Assembly (NCBI RefSeq): GCF_009758205.1
Contig: NZ_WRXN01000006.1
Coordinates: forward strand, 310,001-374,000
Direction of reading: 5' to 3'
Length of the DNA stretch: 64,000 nt
Source of the DNA: Chitinophaga tropicalis
Lineage (GTDB): Bacteria; Bacteroidota; Bacteroidia; Chitinophagales; Chitinophagaceae
A model generated the notes under the pieces. The model worked only from the letters and a program-made list of their open reading frames with translations. It ran no database searches and was not told the DNA's origin. Made by a program: the position numbers and the translations under genes. Shown piece after piece: positions 10,299 through 18,517 of this stretch. Each line of letters starts with the position of its first letter. Position 1 is the first letter of the stretch.

Positions 10299-10340
10299 AA
10301 AACAGCAACGCTTTCACGCACGTGAAAGCGTTGCTGTTTT
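10299..10340. terminator. Strong bidirectional terminator
   Basis: A near-perfect 20-bp stem (10299-10318 with 10321-10340) bounded by A and T runs closes both the SusCD operon (+) and the higBA operon (-). Its arm resembles that of the terminator at 35709-35751. Confidence 0.85.
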
Positions 10341-10364
10341 AATGCCATTTCAGGATGAAACGTT

Positions 10365-10667
10365 TTATATCTGCGCACTATATGCTTTAAGATTTAGTTT
10401 TTCAATTTTAGGGCGCAATTGTTCCAGGTCATAAGCAACCTGCATATTCATCCATATCTCGGCCGTGCCACCAAAGACTTTACTTATTCTAAGGCTCATT
10501 TCCGGTGAAATATCTGCACGGCCATTAAGTACGTTGGATAACGCAGGGCGCGTGACTTTCAACATAGCGGCTGCTTCAGTAACAGTTAATCCATATTCGT
10601 TGATCACGTTATCCCTTAATACAAGACCTGGGTGCGGATAGGGCATTTTGCGATTCATATGCTTCAA
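10365..10667 (-). CDS. higA: HigA-family antitoxin (XRE-type)
   Basis: A 100-residue HigA antitoxin. HigA proteins neutralise the RelE-fold HigB toxin and repress their own operon through a helix-turn-helix domain. The family opening HPGLVLRDNVINEYGLTVTEAA and the HTH VTRPALSNVLNGRADISPEMSLRISKVFG (about residues 40-68) are plain, followed by the usual WMNMQVAYDL helix. It lies 15 bases after higB, in the order toxin first and antitoxin second that typifies this family. Confidence 0.9.
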   Translation of the reverse strand: MKHMNRKMPYPHPGLVLRDNVINEYGLTVTEAAAMLKVTRPALSNVLNGRADISPEMSLRISKVFGGTAEIWMNMQVAYDLEQLRPKIEKLNLKAYSAQI

Positions 10668-10682
10668 TTTTCAAAGTAATAC

Positions 10683-10967
10683 TTAATGATAATCTACAAA
10701 ATCTACATCGTAAGCGTCACCGTCTTCAAACCTGAAGATTATTCTCCAGTTGCCTGAAACAGTTAAACTCCAGAACCCTTTCAGGTTTCCTTTCAATGGA
10801 TGAATTTTCCAACCAATGAATGCAGCGAAATCCTGAGGAACAACATCAGCCAGATCAAGCACTGCTAACATGTGTCCTATTTTGCTGGCCCATTCTGTTG
10901 GGAGTCTGCTGCAATCGTTCTTCTCCCAGAATAGTTTTAATCCTTTGTTTTTTAGGTTTCGTATCAT
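10683..10967 (-). CDS. higB: HigB-family toxin (RelE/ParE superfamily mRNA interferase)
   Basis: A 94-residue RelE-fold toxin expected to cleave mRNA at the ribosome. Recognisable elements are the opening MIRNLKNKGLKLFWE, the LHPLKG-like segment (here IHPLKGNLKGFWSLTVSGNWRI) carrying basic catalytic-face residues, and the terminal DVDFVDYH. The intact length and conserved C-terminus suggest a working toxin. It is first in the higBA operon. A GTAAA-N7-TTTAC palindrome lies 37 bases upstream. Confidence 0.9.
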   Translation of the reverse strand: MIRNLKNKGLKLFWEKNDCSRLPTEWASKIGHMLAVLDLADVVPQDFAAFIGWKIHPLKGNLKGFWSLTVSGNWRIIFRFEDGDAYDVDFVDYH

Positions 10968-11003
10968 TCTCGAATTTTTTCATAACATTCCGGGGTGTAT
11001 AGT

Positions 11004-11020
11004 GTAAAGTTACAGTTTAC
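11004..11020. promoter_or_regulatory. Candidate HigA operator in the higBA/pfpI divergent region
   Basis: GTAAA (11004-11008) and TTTAC (11016-11020) form a palindrome just upstream of higB. A second, longer-range inverted repeat, ATAGTGTAA at 10999-11007 and TTACACTAT at 11058-11066, overlaps it. Type II antitoxins usually bind such sites over their own promoter. No experimental support. Confidence 0.35.
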
Positions 11021-11089
11021 AGATTCTTCTTCCAAATTTGCTTTCAAATTCACTAACTTACACTATCACCCTAAAAAAATTAATCCCAT

Positions 11090-11671
11090 ATGGCACAGCA
11101 AAAAATACTCTTCCTCACAGGAGATTACGCAGAAGATTATGAGACAATGGTTCCTTTCCAGATGCTGCAGATGATAGGTCATACCGTCCACGCAGTTTGC
11201 CCTGATAAGAACGCAGGAGATAAGATCATTACAGCTATTCATGATTTTGAAGGAGACCAGACCTACAGTGAAAAACGCGGGCACTACTTTGTACTGAACG
11301 CATCTTTTTCCGACGTACAGGCTAACACGTATGATGCACTTGTTATTGTAGGAGGAAGAGCCCCGGAATACCTGAGACTGAATGGTAAAGTGATAGAGAT
11401 CGTAAAACATTTTGCTGCAACAGGTAAGCCCATAGCAGCTGTTTGTCATGGCATCCAGGTACTGACAGCTGCAGATGTGGTGCGCGGTAAAAGACTAACG
11501 GCTTATCCTGCCGTCGGGCCGGAAGTATCCCTGGCAGGAGGGCATTATGAAGCGGTAAATGTATACGAAGCCGTGACAGACGGTAACCTGGTAACCGCTC
11601 CCGCCTGGCCGGCCCACCCTCAATGGATAGCCGCTTTTCTGAAAGTATTAGGCACGAAGATAGAATTGTAA
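11090..11671 (+). CDS. DJ-1/PfpI family protein
   Basis: A 193-residue protein of the DJ-1/PfpI superfamily, which includes deglycase/glyoxalase-like and protease-like enzymes. The nucleophile elbow [10 protein letters not shown] places the catalytic Cys at 119 with His at 120, and Glu15 in GDYAEDYE is the conserved acidic partner. The C-terminal half resembles the archaeal PfpI/YhbO branch ([29 protein letters not shown]). No signal peptide, so it is cytosolic. It is divergent from higBA and followed by a WG-repeat gene after 59 bases, possibly with its own promoter. Confidence 0.85.
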   Translation: MAQQKILFLTGDYAEDYETMVPFQMLQMIGHTVHAVCPDKNAGDKIITAIHDFEGDQTYSEKRGHYFVLNASFSDVQANTYDALVIVGGRAPEYLRLNGKVIEIVKHFAATGKPIAAVCHGIQVLTAADVVRGKRLTAYPAVGPEVSLAGGHYEAVNVYEAVTDGNLVTAPAWPAHPQWIAAFLKVLGTKIEL

Positions 11672-11711
11672 GGTTCTGCCATATCTAAATGCCTGATTTT
11701 TTGTTATTTTT

Positions 11712-11729
11712 GGTAGCACAATTGCTACC
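11712..11729. promoter_or_regulatory. Perfect palindrome abutting the WG-repeat start codon, with -7-like element
   Basis: GGTAGC-ACAATT-GCTACC ends one base before the ATG at 11731. It directly follows TATTTTTG (11705-11712), a TAnnTTTG -7 match. It could be an operator overlapping the start site or a hairpin limiting translation. No convincing -33 TTG is at the right distance. Confidence 0.35.
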
Positions 11730-11730
11730 T

Positions 11731-12642
11731 ATGAAAAAGTATCATCTCTTCCTATGCCTGCTGTTCCCTGCATTTGCAGGCAAAGCTCAGACAAGTGATA
11801 ACCTGGTAAAGATTTCCAGGGACGGAAAATACGGTTTCAGTAATGCTGCCGGTCAGGAGGTTATTGCCCCTGTTTACGACTCGGCCGGCGATTTCAGGTA
11901 TGGTGCAGCGCCTGTCAGACAGAAAGGCAGATTCGGTTTTGTATTCGCCAACGGGAAGAAGTCGTCCCTGAAGTATGATTCAGTATGGATCAGAAAAGGG
12001 ACCTACGATCATCAGCCGTTGTTGCTGACACTGCTGAAAGGAAAGAAAGGCCTGCTGGACAGTACAGGAAAAGAGATCATCAAACCCATGTATGAAGACC
12101 TGCGGGACAACAAGGAAGGATATACCCTGGTAGTGCTGAACGGACAATACGGCCTGGTGAATGCTAAAGGGAAAATGGTGCTGAAACCTGTCTATGATAA
12201 CGTCGGGCTGGTAGCAAATGATAATACAGTAGTATATCTTGACGGAAAATGCGGCAGGGTAGACCTGGTAAAAGGTAAAGTGCTGATGACGCCCTATGAG
12301 AAAGTGGGCGCGTTCATAGAAGGGCTGGCCTGGGTACGGCAGGATAAAAAATACGGATTTATCAATACAAAGGGAGAATTGGTCATACCTATCGTGTACG
12401 ACTGGGCCGGTAATTTTAACGAAGGACTGGCAGCTGCCGCCTCCGGAGGCAAATATGGGTTCATTGACAGGAACAACCAGGTGGTTATCCCTCAGAAATA
12501 TGACCAGTCGTTTGTATACAAAGACGGTAAAGGGATGGTCAGGCTGAACGGACAGATCGGATATGTGGATAGGTCCGGAAAAGAGACCTGGCTGCAGAAC
12601 ACGCAGGTGCTGGAATCATCTGTGCCTATCCGCAGGAACTGA
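11731..12642 (+). CDS. Secreted WG-repeat protein
   Basis: A 303-residue protein with a signal peptide (residues 1-20, MKKYHLFLCLLFPAFAGKAQ) followed by about eight WG/beta-propeller-like repeats of roughly 25-35 residues. Each carries a KYGFxN/D core and a following IxPxYD motif (for example KYGFSNAAGQEVIAPVYD and KYGFINTKGELVIPIVYD). WG-repeat proteins are thought to be structural or binding modules; no enzymatic function is known for this class. I chose ATG 11731 over the upstream 11689 because only the shorter form begins with a signal peptide. Confidence 0.8.
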   Translation: MKKYHLFLCLLFPAFAGKAQTSDNLVKISRDGKYGFSNAAGQEVIAPVYDSAGDFRYGAAPVRQKGRFGFVFANGKKSSLKYDSVWIRKGTYDHQPLLLTLLKGKKGLLDSTGKEIIKPMYEDLRDNKEGYTLVVLNGQYGLVNAKGKMVLKPVYDNVGLVANDNTVVYLDGKCGRVDLVKGKVLMTPYEKVGAFIEGLAWVRQDKKYGFINTKGELVIPIVYDWAGNFNEGLAAAASGGKYGFIDRNNQVVIPQKYDQSFVYKDGKGMVRLNGQIGYVDRSGKETWLQNTQVLESSVPIRRN

Positions 12643-12698
12643 TACCACCCGCGAGCAAACAGAACTGATAATTCCATCCTTAATAAAAAGAAATTCTT

Positions 12699-12706
12699 TA
12701 CCTTTG
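12699..12706 (+). promoter_or_regulatory. Candidate -7 element for atpG
   Basis: TACCTTTG matches TAnnTTTG exactly, 65 bases before the atpG start, so atpG probably has its own promoter. A clear -33 TTG is not present. Confidence 0.4.
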
Positions 12707-12771
12707 CAGCCAAATTCAAAAGGCTCAGAAGGCCTTATTATCATACAAAAATCAGTAATACATAAAACATT

Positions 12772-13656
12772 ATGTCCGGTCAGCTTAAAGAAGTTCGCAA
12801 CCGAATAAAATCTACACAGTCCAACCTGCAGATCACAAAAGCCATGAAAATGGTAAGTGCTGCCAAGCTGCGTCGTGCACAGGATGCTATCTTGCTGATG
12901 CGTCCTTACGCCCTGAAACTGCAAGAGATGTTACAGAACATCGTATCAAGCAGCGAAGGAAGCATTGAGTTGAAACTGGCCGCTCAGCGTCCGGTGGAAA
13001 AGGTACTGATCGTAGTTATTACGTCGGACAGGGGCTTATGTGGCGCTTACAACTCGAACCTGATCAAACTGGCTAAACAGGTGATCCGCGAGAAGTACGA
13101 AGAGCAGTTTGCCAAAGGCCATGTTGAGATCCTGCCTATCGGCAAGAAAGGTTACGAGCATTTCTCCAAAACCGGTTATAAACTGAACGATACATTCTGG
13201 CACCTGTTTGCCCATCTTGATTTCGATCATGTAAAACAGGCCGCTGCTTTTGCAATGGAAGGTTTTATAAATGGCACCTATGATGCAGTAGATATCATTT
13301 ATAGTGAGTTCAAAAACGCTGCTACCCAGCGTTTTGTAACTGAACAATTCCTGCCGGTAGCAAGAGTGGAGAATACAGATTCCAAAGCAGCCCGCGCAGA
13401 CTTCATCTTCGAACCGGAGAAGAATACCCTGATCGCAGAGCTGATGCCTAAGATCCTCAACACCCAGCTGTACAAAGCTATGCTGGATGCCAATGCTTCT
13501 GAACATGGCGCCCGTATGACAGCAATGGATAAAGCTACAGAGAACGCTAACGAGCTCCTGCGTAGCTACAAGATCTCTTACAACCGTGCCCGTCAGGCCG
13601 CAATTACAACAGAACTGACTGAGATCGTGAGCGGTGCAGCTGCCCTGGAAGGTTGA
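12772..13656 (+). CDS. atpG: F-type ATP synthase gamma subunit
   Basis: A 294-residue gamma subunit, the rotating central stalk of F1Fo ATP synthase on the cytosolic face of the inner membrane. The family termini are intact: N-terminal LKEVRNRIKSTQSNLQITKAMKMVSAAKLRRAQ, the middle VVITSDRGLCGAYNSNL, and the C-terminal helix with MTAMDKATENANELL, YNRARQAAITTELTEIVSGAAAL. Length is normal. No other atp gene is beside it: upstream is a WG-repeat gene and downstream is scpB. A putative promoter precedes it and a terminator follows. Confidence 0.95.
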   Translation: MSGQLKEVRNRIKSTQSNLQITKAMKMVSAAKLRRAQDAILLMRPYALKLQEMLQNIVSSSEGSIELKLAAQRPVEKVLIVVITSDRGLCGAYNSNLIKLAKQVIREKYEEQFAKGHVEILPIGKKGYEHFSKTGYKLNDTFWHLFAHLDFDHVKQAAAFAMEGFINGTYDAVDIIYSEFKNAATQRFVTEQFLPVARVENTDSKAARADFIFEPEKNTLIAELMPKILNTQLYKAMLDANASEHGARMTAMDKATENANELLRSYKISYNRARQAAITTELTEIVSGAAALEG

Positions 13657-13713
13657 TCTTAGCAACTTATACACATCGAATTAACATCAGAATATTTTGA
13701 TTTCTTCATAAAG

Positions 13714-13747
13714 GTCAAAGGCTGTATTTTCGGCCTTTGACTTTTTT
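13714..13747 (+). terminator. Intrinsic terminator after atpG
   Basis: A 9-bp perfect stem (13714-13722 with 13733-13741) is followed by six T. Together with the upstream promoter it isolates atpG as a single-gene unit. The hairpin overlaps a TTG that could extend scpB upstream, which argues against that longer start. Confidence 0.7.
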
Positions 13748-13781
13748 GTTTGGCATTAATACTGCTACTGAAAACCGGATA

Positions 13782-14756
13782 ATGGAAATTTCACAGATCA
13801 TACCGCACGTAGAATCATTGATTTTTGCAGCAGACAGACCTCTGCCTCTGCTGGAAATAATGGACCTGTTAAATAATGCCCTGGCATTCCTGGAAGACAG
13901 GGCTACACTGGAGCAGGTAGAGACTGCCCTGGAAGCTATCCGGGAAAAGTACAGCTCTGAATTCTATGCTTTTGAAGTAAGGGAAAGCGGCGGTGGTTTC
14001 CAGTTCCTCACCAAAAAAGAATATTACCAGACAGTTGCACAGCTGAACGGGGAGAAATTCCTGAAACGTCTTTCCACCGCTGCACTGGAAACACTGGCTA
14101 TTGTTGCCTATAAACAACCTATTTCCAAAGGGGAAATTGAACATATCCGCGGGGTAAGTACAGATTACTCCATTCAGAAACTGCTTGAAAAAGAACTTAT
14201 TGTTATTTCCGGGCGTAGTGAAGTATTACCCGGAAAACCTTTATTATATTCAACATCAAAAGCTTTTATGGATTACTTTGGATTAAACTCGCCCAAAGAC
14301 CTGCCTAAGCTGAAAGAAGTATTCGATGATGAAGGTATACAGCCTACACTCATGACCGGCCTCGAAGCAGGTAGCGGTAATGACGATGAGAACCTCAGCA
14401 TGGTAGTATCTGAAAATGGCGAACTCGTAGAAAAGGAAGGCATGCCCGAACTGAACGAACATGCTGCTATACAGGAAGAAATACTGCCTGTGATAGAAGA
14501 AGAATTACCGGTAACAGAGGAAGAAACTCCGGAAATAGAGGCCTCAGCCGGCCCTGGAGACGAAGATGAGGACGATGACGAGGATGAAGATGAAGATGCC
14601 GGTTTTGATGATGAAGACGATGATGACGACGAAGACGATGAGGAAATTGATGACGATGGTGTAGACCAGGAATATGACGAAGAAGATGCCGGATTTGAAG
14701 ACGATGAAGAAGACGAAGATGATGAAGAGAAAGACGAAGACGATGACAAAAAATAA
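13782..14756 (+). CDS. scpB: Segregation and condensation protein B with long acidic tail
   Basis: A 324-residue ScpB, the kite subunit of the bacterial SMC-ScpAB condensin that organises chromosomes. The winged-helix core spans about residues 1-175 (HVESLIFAADRPLPLLEIMDLL; LSTAALETLAIVAYKQPISKGEIEHIRGV; LLEKELIVISGRSEVLPGKPLLYSTS). After residue 200 the chain turns acidic: 51 of the last 66 residues are Asp or Glu, with only DAGF-type interruptions, a tail absent from most ScpB. The start at 13782 begins at the conserved MEISQIIPHVESLIF. It converges on the PNP gene. Confidence 0.92.
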   Translation: MEISQIIPHVESLIFAADRPLPLLEIMDLLNNALAFLEDRATLEQVETALEAIREKYSSEFYAFEVRESGGGFQFLTKKEYYQTVAQLNGEKFLKRLSTAALETLAIVAYKQPISKGEIEHIRGVSTDYSIQKLLEKELIVISGRSEVLPGKPLLYSTSKAFMDYFGLNSPKDLPKLKEVFDDEGIQPTLMTGLEAGSGNDDENLSMVVSENGELVEKEGMPELNEHAAIQEEILPVIEEELPVTEEETPEIEASAGPGDEDEDDDEDEDEDAGFDDEDDDDDEDDEEIDDDGVDQEYDEEDAGFEDDEEDEDDEEKDEDDDKK

Positions 14757-14760
14757 AATT

Positions 14761-14799
14761 AAAAAGGCTCAATAGTACAAACTACTACTGAGCCTTTTT
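14761..14799. terminator. Bidirectional terminator between scpB and PNP gene
   Basis: An 11-bp stem (14761-14771 with 14789-14799) beginning with five A and ending with five T lies between the convergent stops. Confidence 0.8.
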
Positions 14800-14804
14800 A
14801 GTTT

Positions 14805-15632
14805 TTACAACTGGCTTATCACTGTAGCAAAAATATCACTCAGTGTAATATCCGCAGTTCCCGCCACCGCTATGATCTCTTCAATAGACACTGGATGCAG
14901 GTTATCCGGATCACATTCATCTGTAATTACAGAAACCGCCGCACAGGGTAACTGCAGCTGATTAGCCACAATCACCTCCGGCACTGTGCTCATCCCCACA
15001 ATATCAGCTCCGATAGTACGCAGAAAGCGGTATTCCGCCCTTGTTTCCAGGTTAGGCCCTGTAACAGCTGCATACACACCGTCGGTAAATAACTGATGCC
15101 CCAGGTTACCCGCTGCATCCAGCAGCAGCTTACCCAGCTCAGGATTGTAAGGACGGCTCATATCCGGAAACCGTGGACCAAAAACCGAAGAATTAAGGCC
15201 ACGAAGCGGGTTTTCTGTTTGCAGGTTAATATGATCGTCCAACAGTACAATGCTGCCTTTTTTGTAGGCAGCATTGATGCCGCCGGCCGCATTGCTCAGC
15301 AACAGATGACTGATGCCCAGTGCTTTCATGACACGGATAGGGAAGGTGATCTGCTGCATGGTATATCCTTCATAATAATGAAAACGTCCCTGCATGGCAA
15401 TAACCGGTGTATTGGCAATCGTGCCATAGATCAGCTGCCCTTTGTGCGATTCTACTGTTGACAGCGGAAAATGAGGGATCTCATTATAAGGAATGCTTTT
15501 GTAGATCTTTATATGATTGACAAGCTGGCCCAGACCAGTACCCAGCACAATACCTACGCGGGCTTTGTCAAAATCGAATTCCCTGAGAGCGGAAACGGCA
15601 GCGTCGATCTGCTGTTGTAACGGATGCGTCAT
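14805..15632 (-). CDS. Purine nucleoside phosphorylase (trimeric PNP, family 2)
   Basis: A 275-residue trimeric-type purine nucleoside phosphorylase, which splits inosine and guanosine with phosphate in purine salvage. Diagnostic stretches are GIVLGTGLGQLV (phosphate loop), GRFHYYEGY, LLLSNAAGGIN, the base-binding VYAAVTGPNLETRAEYRF and GADIVGMSTVPEVIVA. The ATG at 15632 overlaps the stop of the upstream DUF1080 gene in a TAATG junction, showing translational coupling and fixing the start; a longer frame back to 15665 is not needed. Confidence 0.9.
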   Translation of the reverse strand: MTHPLQQQIDAAVSALREFDFDKARVGIVLGTGLGQLVNHIKIYKSIPYNEIPHFPLSTVESHKGQLIYGTIANTPVIAMQGRFHYYEGYTMQQITFPIRVMKALGISHLLLSNAAGGINAAYKKGSIVLLDDHINLQTENPLRGLNSSVFGPRFPDMSRPYNPELGKLLLDAAGNLGHQLFTDGVYAAVTGPNLETRAEYRFLRTIGADIVGMSTVPEVIVANQLQLPCAAVSVITDECDPDNLHPVSIEEIIAVAGTADITLSDIFATVISQL

Positions 15633-16234
15633 TATTTGAGTGCTTTGATTTGAATATTTTTCCATCTTACCTTGATGCCTCCGCCGGAATGTATCTGCAA
15701 CGCTATTTGTCCGTTGGCGGCGCCTATCTTCTCATCTGTAAGCTTGATCATTTCATGCCCGTTGAGGTAAGTAACTACCTCATTCCCTTTTACCCATACC
15801 TTCATCTTATTCCATTCTCCTTCTTTCAGGTATTGTTCCTTATCTGCTTCAGGCTTTATCAGCCATCCGCGGCCGTAGGATTCATAGATGCCGCCGGTGG
15901 AATGTCCTTTAGGCGCAACTTCCGCCTGCCAGCCGGTGATCTTTGTACCTTCTATGGAAGAGTGAAAGAAGACACCGCTGTTCCCATCGGCTTCCTGTTT
16001 AAATTCCAGTGTCAGCTCAAAATCCTTGAACTGCTGATCTGTTCCCAGGTAGCCATATTCCTTGTCGGGACCACTTTCACATACCAGGGTGCCATTTTCA
16101 ACATACCATTTTTCAGTACCGTAGATCTTCCAGCCATCGAGATTTTTACCGTTAAAGAGAGACTGGGCCTTTTGTGCAAACGTGAAAGTGCTACAGATGA
16201 TCAGCCCTGTAGCCAGCAGGATGAGTTTTTTCAT
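15632..16234 (-). CDS. Secreted single-domain DUF1080 protein
   Basis: A 200-residue exported protein with a signal peptide (residues 1-20, ending FTFAQ) and one DUF1080 domain running from LFNGKNLDGWKIYG to the C-terminal VRWKNIQIK. The core GNSGVFFHSSIEGTKITGWQAEVAPKG and GGIYESYGRGW is well conserved. Family members are associated with 3-keto-glycoside hydrolysis. It overlaps the PNP start by one base, an odd pairing of a periplasmic glycan-type protein with a cytosolic salvage enzyme. Confidence 0.85.
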   Translation of the reverse strand: MKKLILLATGLIICSTFTFAQKAQSLFNGKNLDGWKIYGTEKWYVENGTLVCESGPDKEYGYLGTDQQFKDFELTLEFKQEADGNSGVFFHSSIEGTKITGWQAEVAPKGHSTGGIYESYGRGWLIKPEADKEQYLKEGEWNKMKVWVKGNEVVTYLNGHEMIKLTDEKIGAANGQIALQIHSGGGIKVRWKNIQIKALK

Positions 16235-16277
16235 TGAGACCAGGTTTTTTAGGCTAAAAAGGTAAAAATTTAAAATT

Positions 16278-16311
16278 AAAAAAGGCGCCTCATTTTGAAC
16301 AAGGCGCCTTT
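16278..16311 (-). terminator. Terminator of rny
   Basis: AAAGGCGCCT at 16281-16290 pairs with AGGCGCCTTT at 16302-16311. On the minus strand it ends in a T-run, 20 bases after the rny stop. The same arm sequence recurs in the dnaB terminator. Confidence 0.75.
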
Positions 16312-16330
16312 AAGTAGTATGAACGTCAGT

Positions 16331-17896
16331 TTACCTGGCTACATTTACCGCACGTTTTTCACGGATAACGGTTACTTTGATCTGACCAGGATACTGCATT
16401 TCTGTCTGTATCTTGTTAGCGATCTCGAAAGAGAGACGGTCTGCATCGTTGTCAGTTACTTTATCACTTTCAACGATTACACGCAGTTCACGTCCTGCCT
16501 GGATAGCGTAAGCTTTCTCCACACCGTCGTGTGCCAGTGCCAGGTTTTCGAGGTCTTTTATACGCTGCAGGTAGCTCTGCATGATCTCACGGCGTGCGCC
16601 GGGACGTGCGCCGCTGATGGCGTCACATGCCTGAACGATAGGGGAGATCACGTATTGCATTTCCATTTCATCGTGGTGAGCGCCGATCGCGTTTACAACT
16701 GCTGCGTGCTCACCATATTTTTCAGCCAGTTTGGCCCCGAGCAGGGCGTGGCTCAGTTCAGTTTCTTCGTCAGGTACTTTACCAATGTCATGCAGCAGAC
16801 CGGCGCGTTTTGCCAGTTTGGGGTTCAGACCCAGCTCAGCTGCCATTACAGCACAAAGGTTAGCGGTTTCTTTAGAGTGCATCAGCAGGTTCTGACCGTA
16901 GGAAGAGCGGAAACGCATTTTACCTACCAGGCGAACCAGTTCTTTATGCAGGCCATGGATACCCAGTTCTATCACAGTCCTTTCACCTATGTCCATTACC
17001 TGTTCTTCCAGTTGTTTCTTGGTCTTTTCAACTACTTCCTCAATACGGGCAGGGTGGATACGGCCATCCTGTACCAGGCGCTGCAGGGACAGACGGGCAA
17101 TCTCACGGCGCAGAGGGTCAAAAGAGGAAAGTACAATTGCTTCAGGGGTATCGTCAACGATCAGGTCAACACCGGTAGCCGCTTCAATAGCGCGGATGTT
17201 ACGACCCTCACGGCCAATGATCTGGCCTTTGATCTCGTCACTCTCCAGGTTGAATACGGTGATGGCGTTCTCGATGGTCTGCTCTGCCGCAGTACGCTGG
17301 ATGGACTGTATGATGATCTTTTTCGCTTCTTTGTTCGCTTTCAGCTTGGCATCCTCGATAATTTCCTGGATATGTGCCAGCGCCTGGGAACGGGCTTCCT
17401 CTTTCAGGCTTTCTATCAGCTGGTGGCGCGCCTCTTCAGCTGTCAGCGCCGCTACTTTCTCAAGGCGGCGAATATGTTCTTCCTGGTGTTTTTCCAGTTC
17501 TGTACGTTTAACAGCTACAAGTTCCATCTGACGGGTCAGGTTATCCTTGATAGCTTCGTTTTCCTGGATCTGTTTCTGGAGATTTTCTGTTTTCTGGTTC
17601 AGGCTCTGCTCTTTCTGCTTGATACGGTTCTCTGAGTCTGCTATTTTCTGATTACGCTGTAAAACTTCTTTCTCATGCTCACTTTTCAACTGCAGGAATT
17701 TCTCTTTTGCTTCCAGTAACCTGTCTTTTTTCAGGTTCTCAGCACTGAGCTGTGCTTCTGTTACTATTTTCTGGGCCTGTAACTCAGCTTCCTGGATTTT
17801 ATGTTGTGTGTTTTTGGCAAAAATCACTTTCCCTAGTAAAATACCTATGATCAATGCCACTATCGCGGCTATTGTCGTCATTAAAGTAACGTCCAT
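16331..17896 (-). CDS. rny: Ribonuclease Y
   Basis: A 521-residue membrane-anchored endoribonuclease that starts mRNA decay. Residues 5-26 are one transmembrane helix, about 30-200 a highly charged coiled coil, about 208-270 a KH RNA-binding domain ([24 protein letters not shown] contains the KH-like GREGRNI), and about 335-430 the HD domain with LLMHSKETA and the metal-binding LLHDIGK. The C-terminal region ([14 protein letters not shown]) is conserved. Length is typical. It follows pheT, a coiled-coil gene and zapA on the same strand, with a 308-bp gap before it. The long plus-strand frame over it is a shadow. Confidence 0.95.
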   Translation of the reverse strand: MDVTLMTTIAAIVALIIGILLGKVIFAKNTQHKIQEAELQAQKIVTEAQLSAENLKKDRLLEAKEKFLQLKSEHEKEVLQRNQKIADSENRIKQKEQSLNQKTENLQKQIQENEAIKDNLTRQMELVAVKRTELEKHQEEHIRRLEKVAALTAEEARHQLIESLKEEARSQALAHIQEIIEDAKLKANKEAKKIIIQSIQRTAAEQTIENAITVFNLESDEIKGQIIGREGRNIRAIEAATGVDLIVDDTPEAIVLSSFDPLRREIARLSLQRLVQDGRIHPARIEEVVEKTKKQLEEQVMDIGERTVIELGIHGLHKELVRLVGKMRFRSSYGQNLLMHSKETANLCAVMAAELGLNPKLAKRAGLLHDIGKVPDEETELSHALLGAKLAEKYGEHAAVVNAIGAHHDEMEMQYVISPIVQACDAISGARPGARREIMQSYLQRIKDLENLALAHDGVEKAYAIQAGRELRVIVESDKVTDNDADRLSFEIANKIQTEMQYPGQIKVTVIREKRAVNVAR

Positions 17897-18204
17897 TACA
17901 AAATTTTTAAACTTGATTTATGTTGCATTCATGGCCACATCCCGTTCCGTGGAAAGGTAGAGGGTTAGAACTTGATTCGCGAAAATACAAAAAAGAACGT
18001 GCGAAACGACGGGCCAAAGTCCGGATATGCAGATGTATGGAAGGTTACAGGTTGCTCCTGTGTTTAGCAGGTGTATAAAGCATTGATATAGCGGTTGATA
18101 TAAAGCATACAATTTTCAATACATTACTAGCTGCTATTCTACTTTTTTAAAATATTTTCAGTTTCCTTTTATCCTTACATCTTTCCGGGAAATTGTCCCT
18201 CCGG
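17897..18204 (-). other. 308-bp gap between zapA and rny; possible small RNA
   Basis: No convincing coding sequence. A 10-bp direct repeat TATAAAGCAT occurs at 18074-18083 and 18099-18108, and TTGATATA at 18083-18090 and 18095-18102. The place is suggestive: 6S RNA is encoded beside zapA in many bacteria, and the gap has the right size. I could not fold a convincing 6S shape by eye, so this is a positional guess. Confidence 0.25.
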
Positions 18205-18498
18205 TCATTTGAGTGAATTGTCCAGCAGTGCTTCCAGGTGCTGTAACTTTTCCTCAAGGAACGGCGCCAGACCGGCCTGTACCTTACCACCACTGGTAAC
18301 AGGGTGGGTAGCGTACATGATAAGGACCATGGCAATATAATCCTGCAGGTCCTTGCCGGCGTAGGCGGTTTTAAATTCAATGATCTTTTCGTTCACTTCC
18401 TTCATGGTACGCCTCACTTCTTCTTCCTCTTCCGGCTTTATCTTAATGCGGTAGGACCTGTCGGCCACTACAATATTAATGGGGATCAGTGGTTCCAT
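18205..18498 (-). CDS. zapA: Cell division protein ZapA
   Basis: A 97-residue ZapA, which bundles FtsZ protofilaments at the division ring. It shows the short N-terminal beta domain (IPINIVVADRSYRIKIKPEEEEEVRRT) followed by the long dimerising helix (VNEKIIEFKTAYAGKDLQDYIAMVLIMYA). The family usually has about 95-110 residues. It lies 19 bases after a coiled-coil gene that follows pheT. Confidence 0.85.
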   Translation of the reverse strand: MEPLIPINIVVADRSYRIKIKPEEEEEVRRTMKEVNEKIIEFKTAYAGKDLQDYIAMVLIMYATHPVTSGGKVQAGLAPFLEEKLQHLEALLDNSLK

Positions 18499-18517
18499 GT
18501 TGGTTTGTTTAAATTAA

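Noticed and set aside
14273-14749. Serine-rich minus-strand frame opposite scpB
   Set aside because: The poly-Ser run is just the complement of the GAT/GAA-rich acidic tail of ScpB.
16295-17635. 446-codon plus-strand open frame opposite rny
   Set aside because: It lies wholly antisense to a well-conserved RNase Y, has no family match I know, and its Phe/Cys-rich composition is that of a codon shadow.
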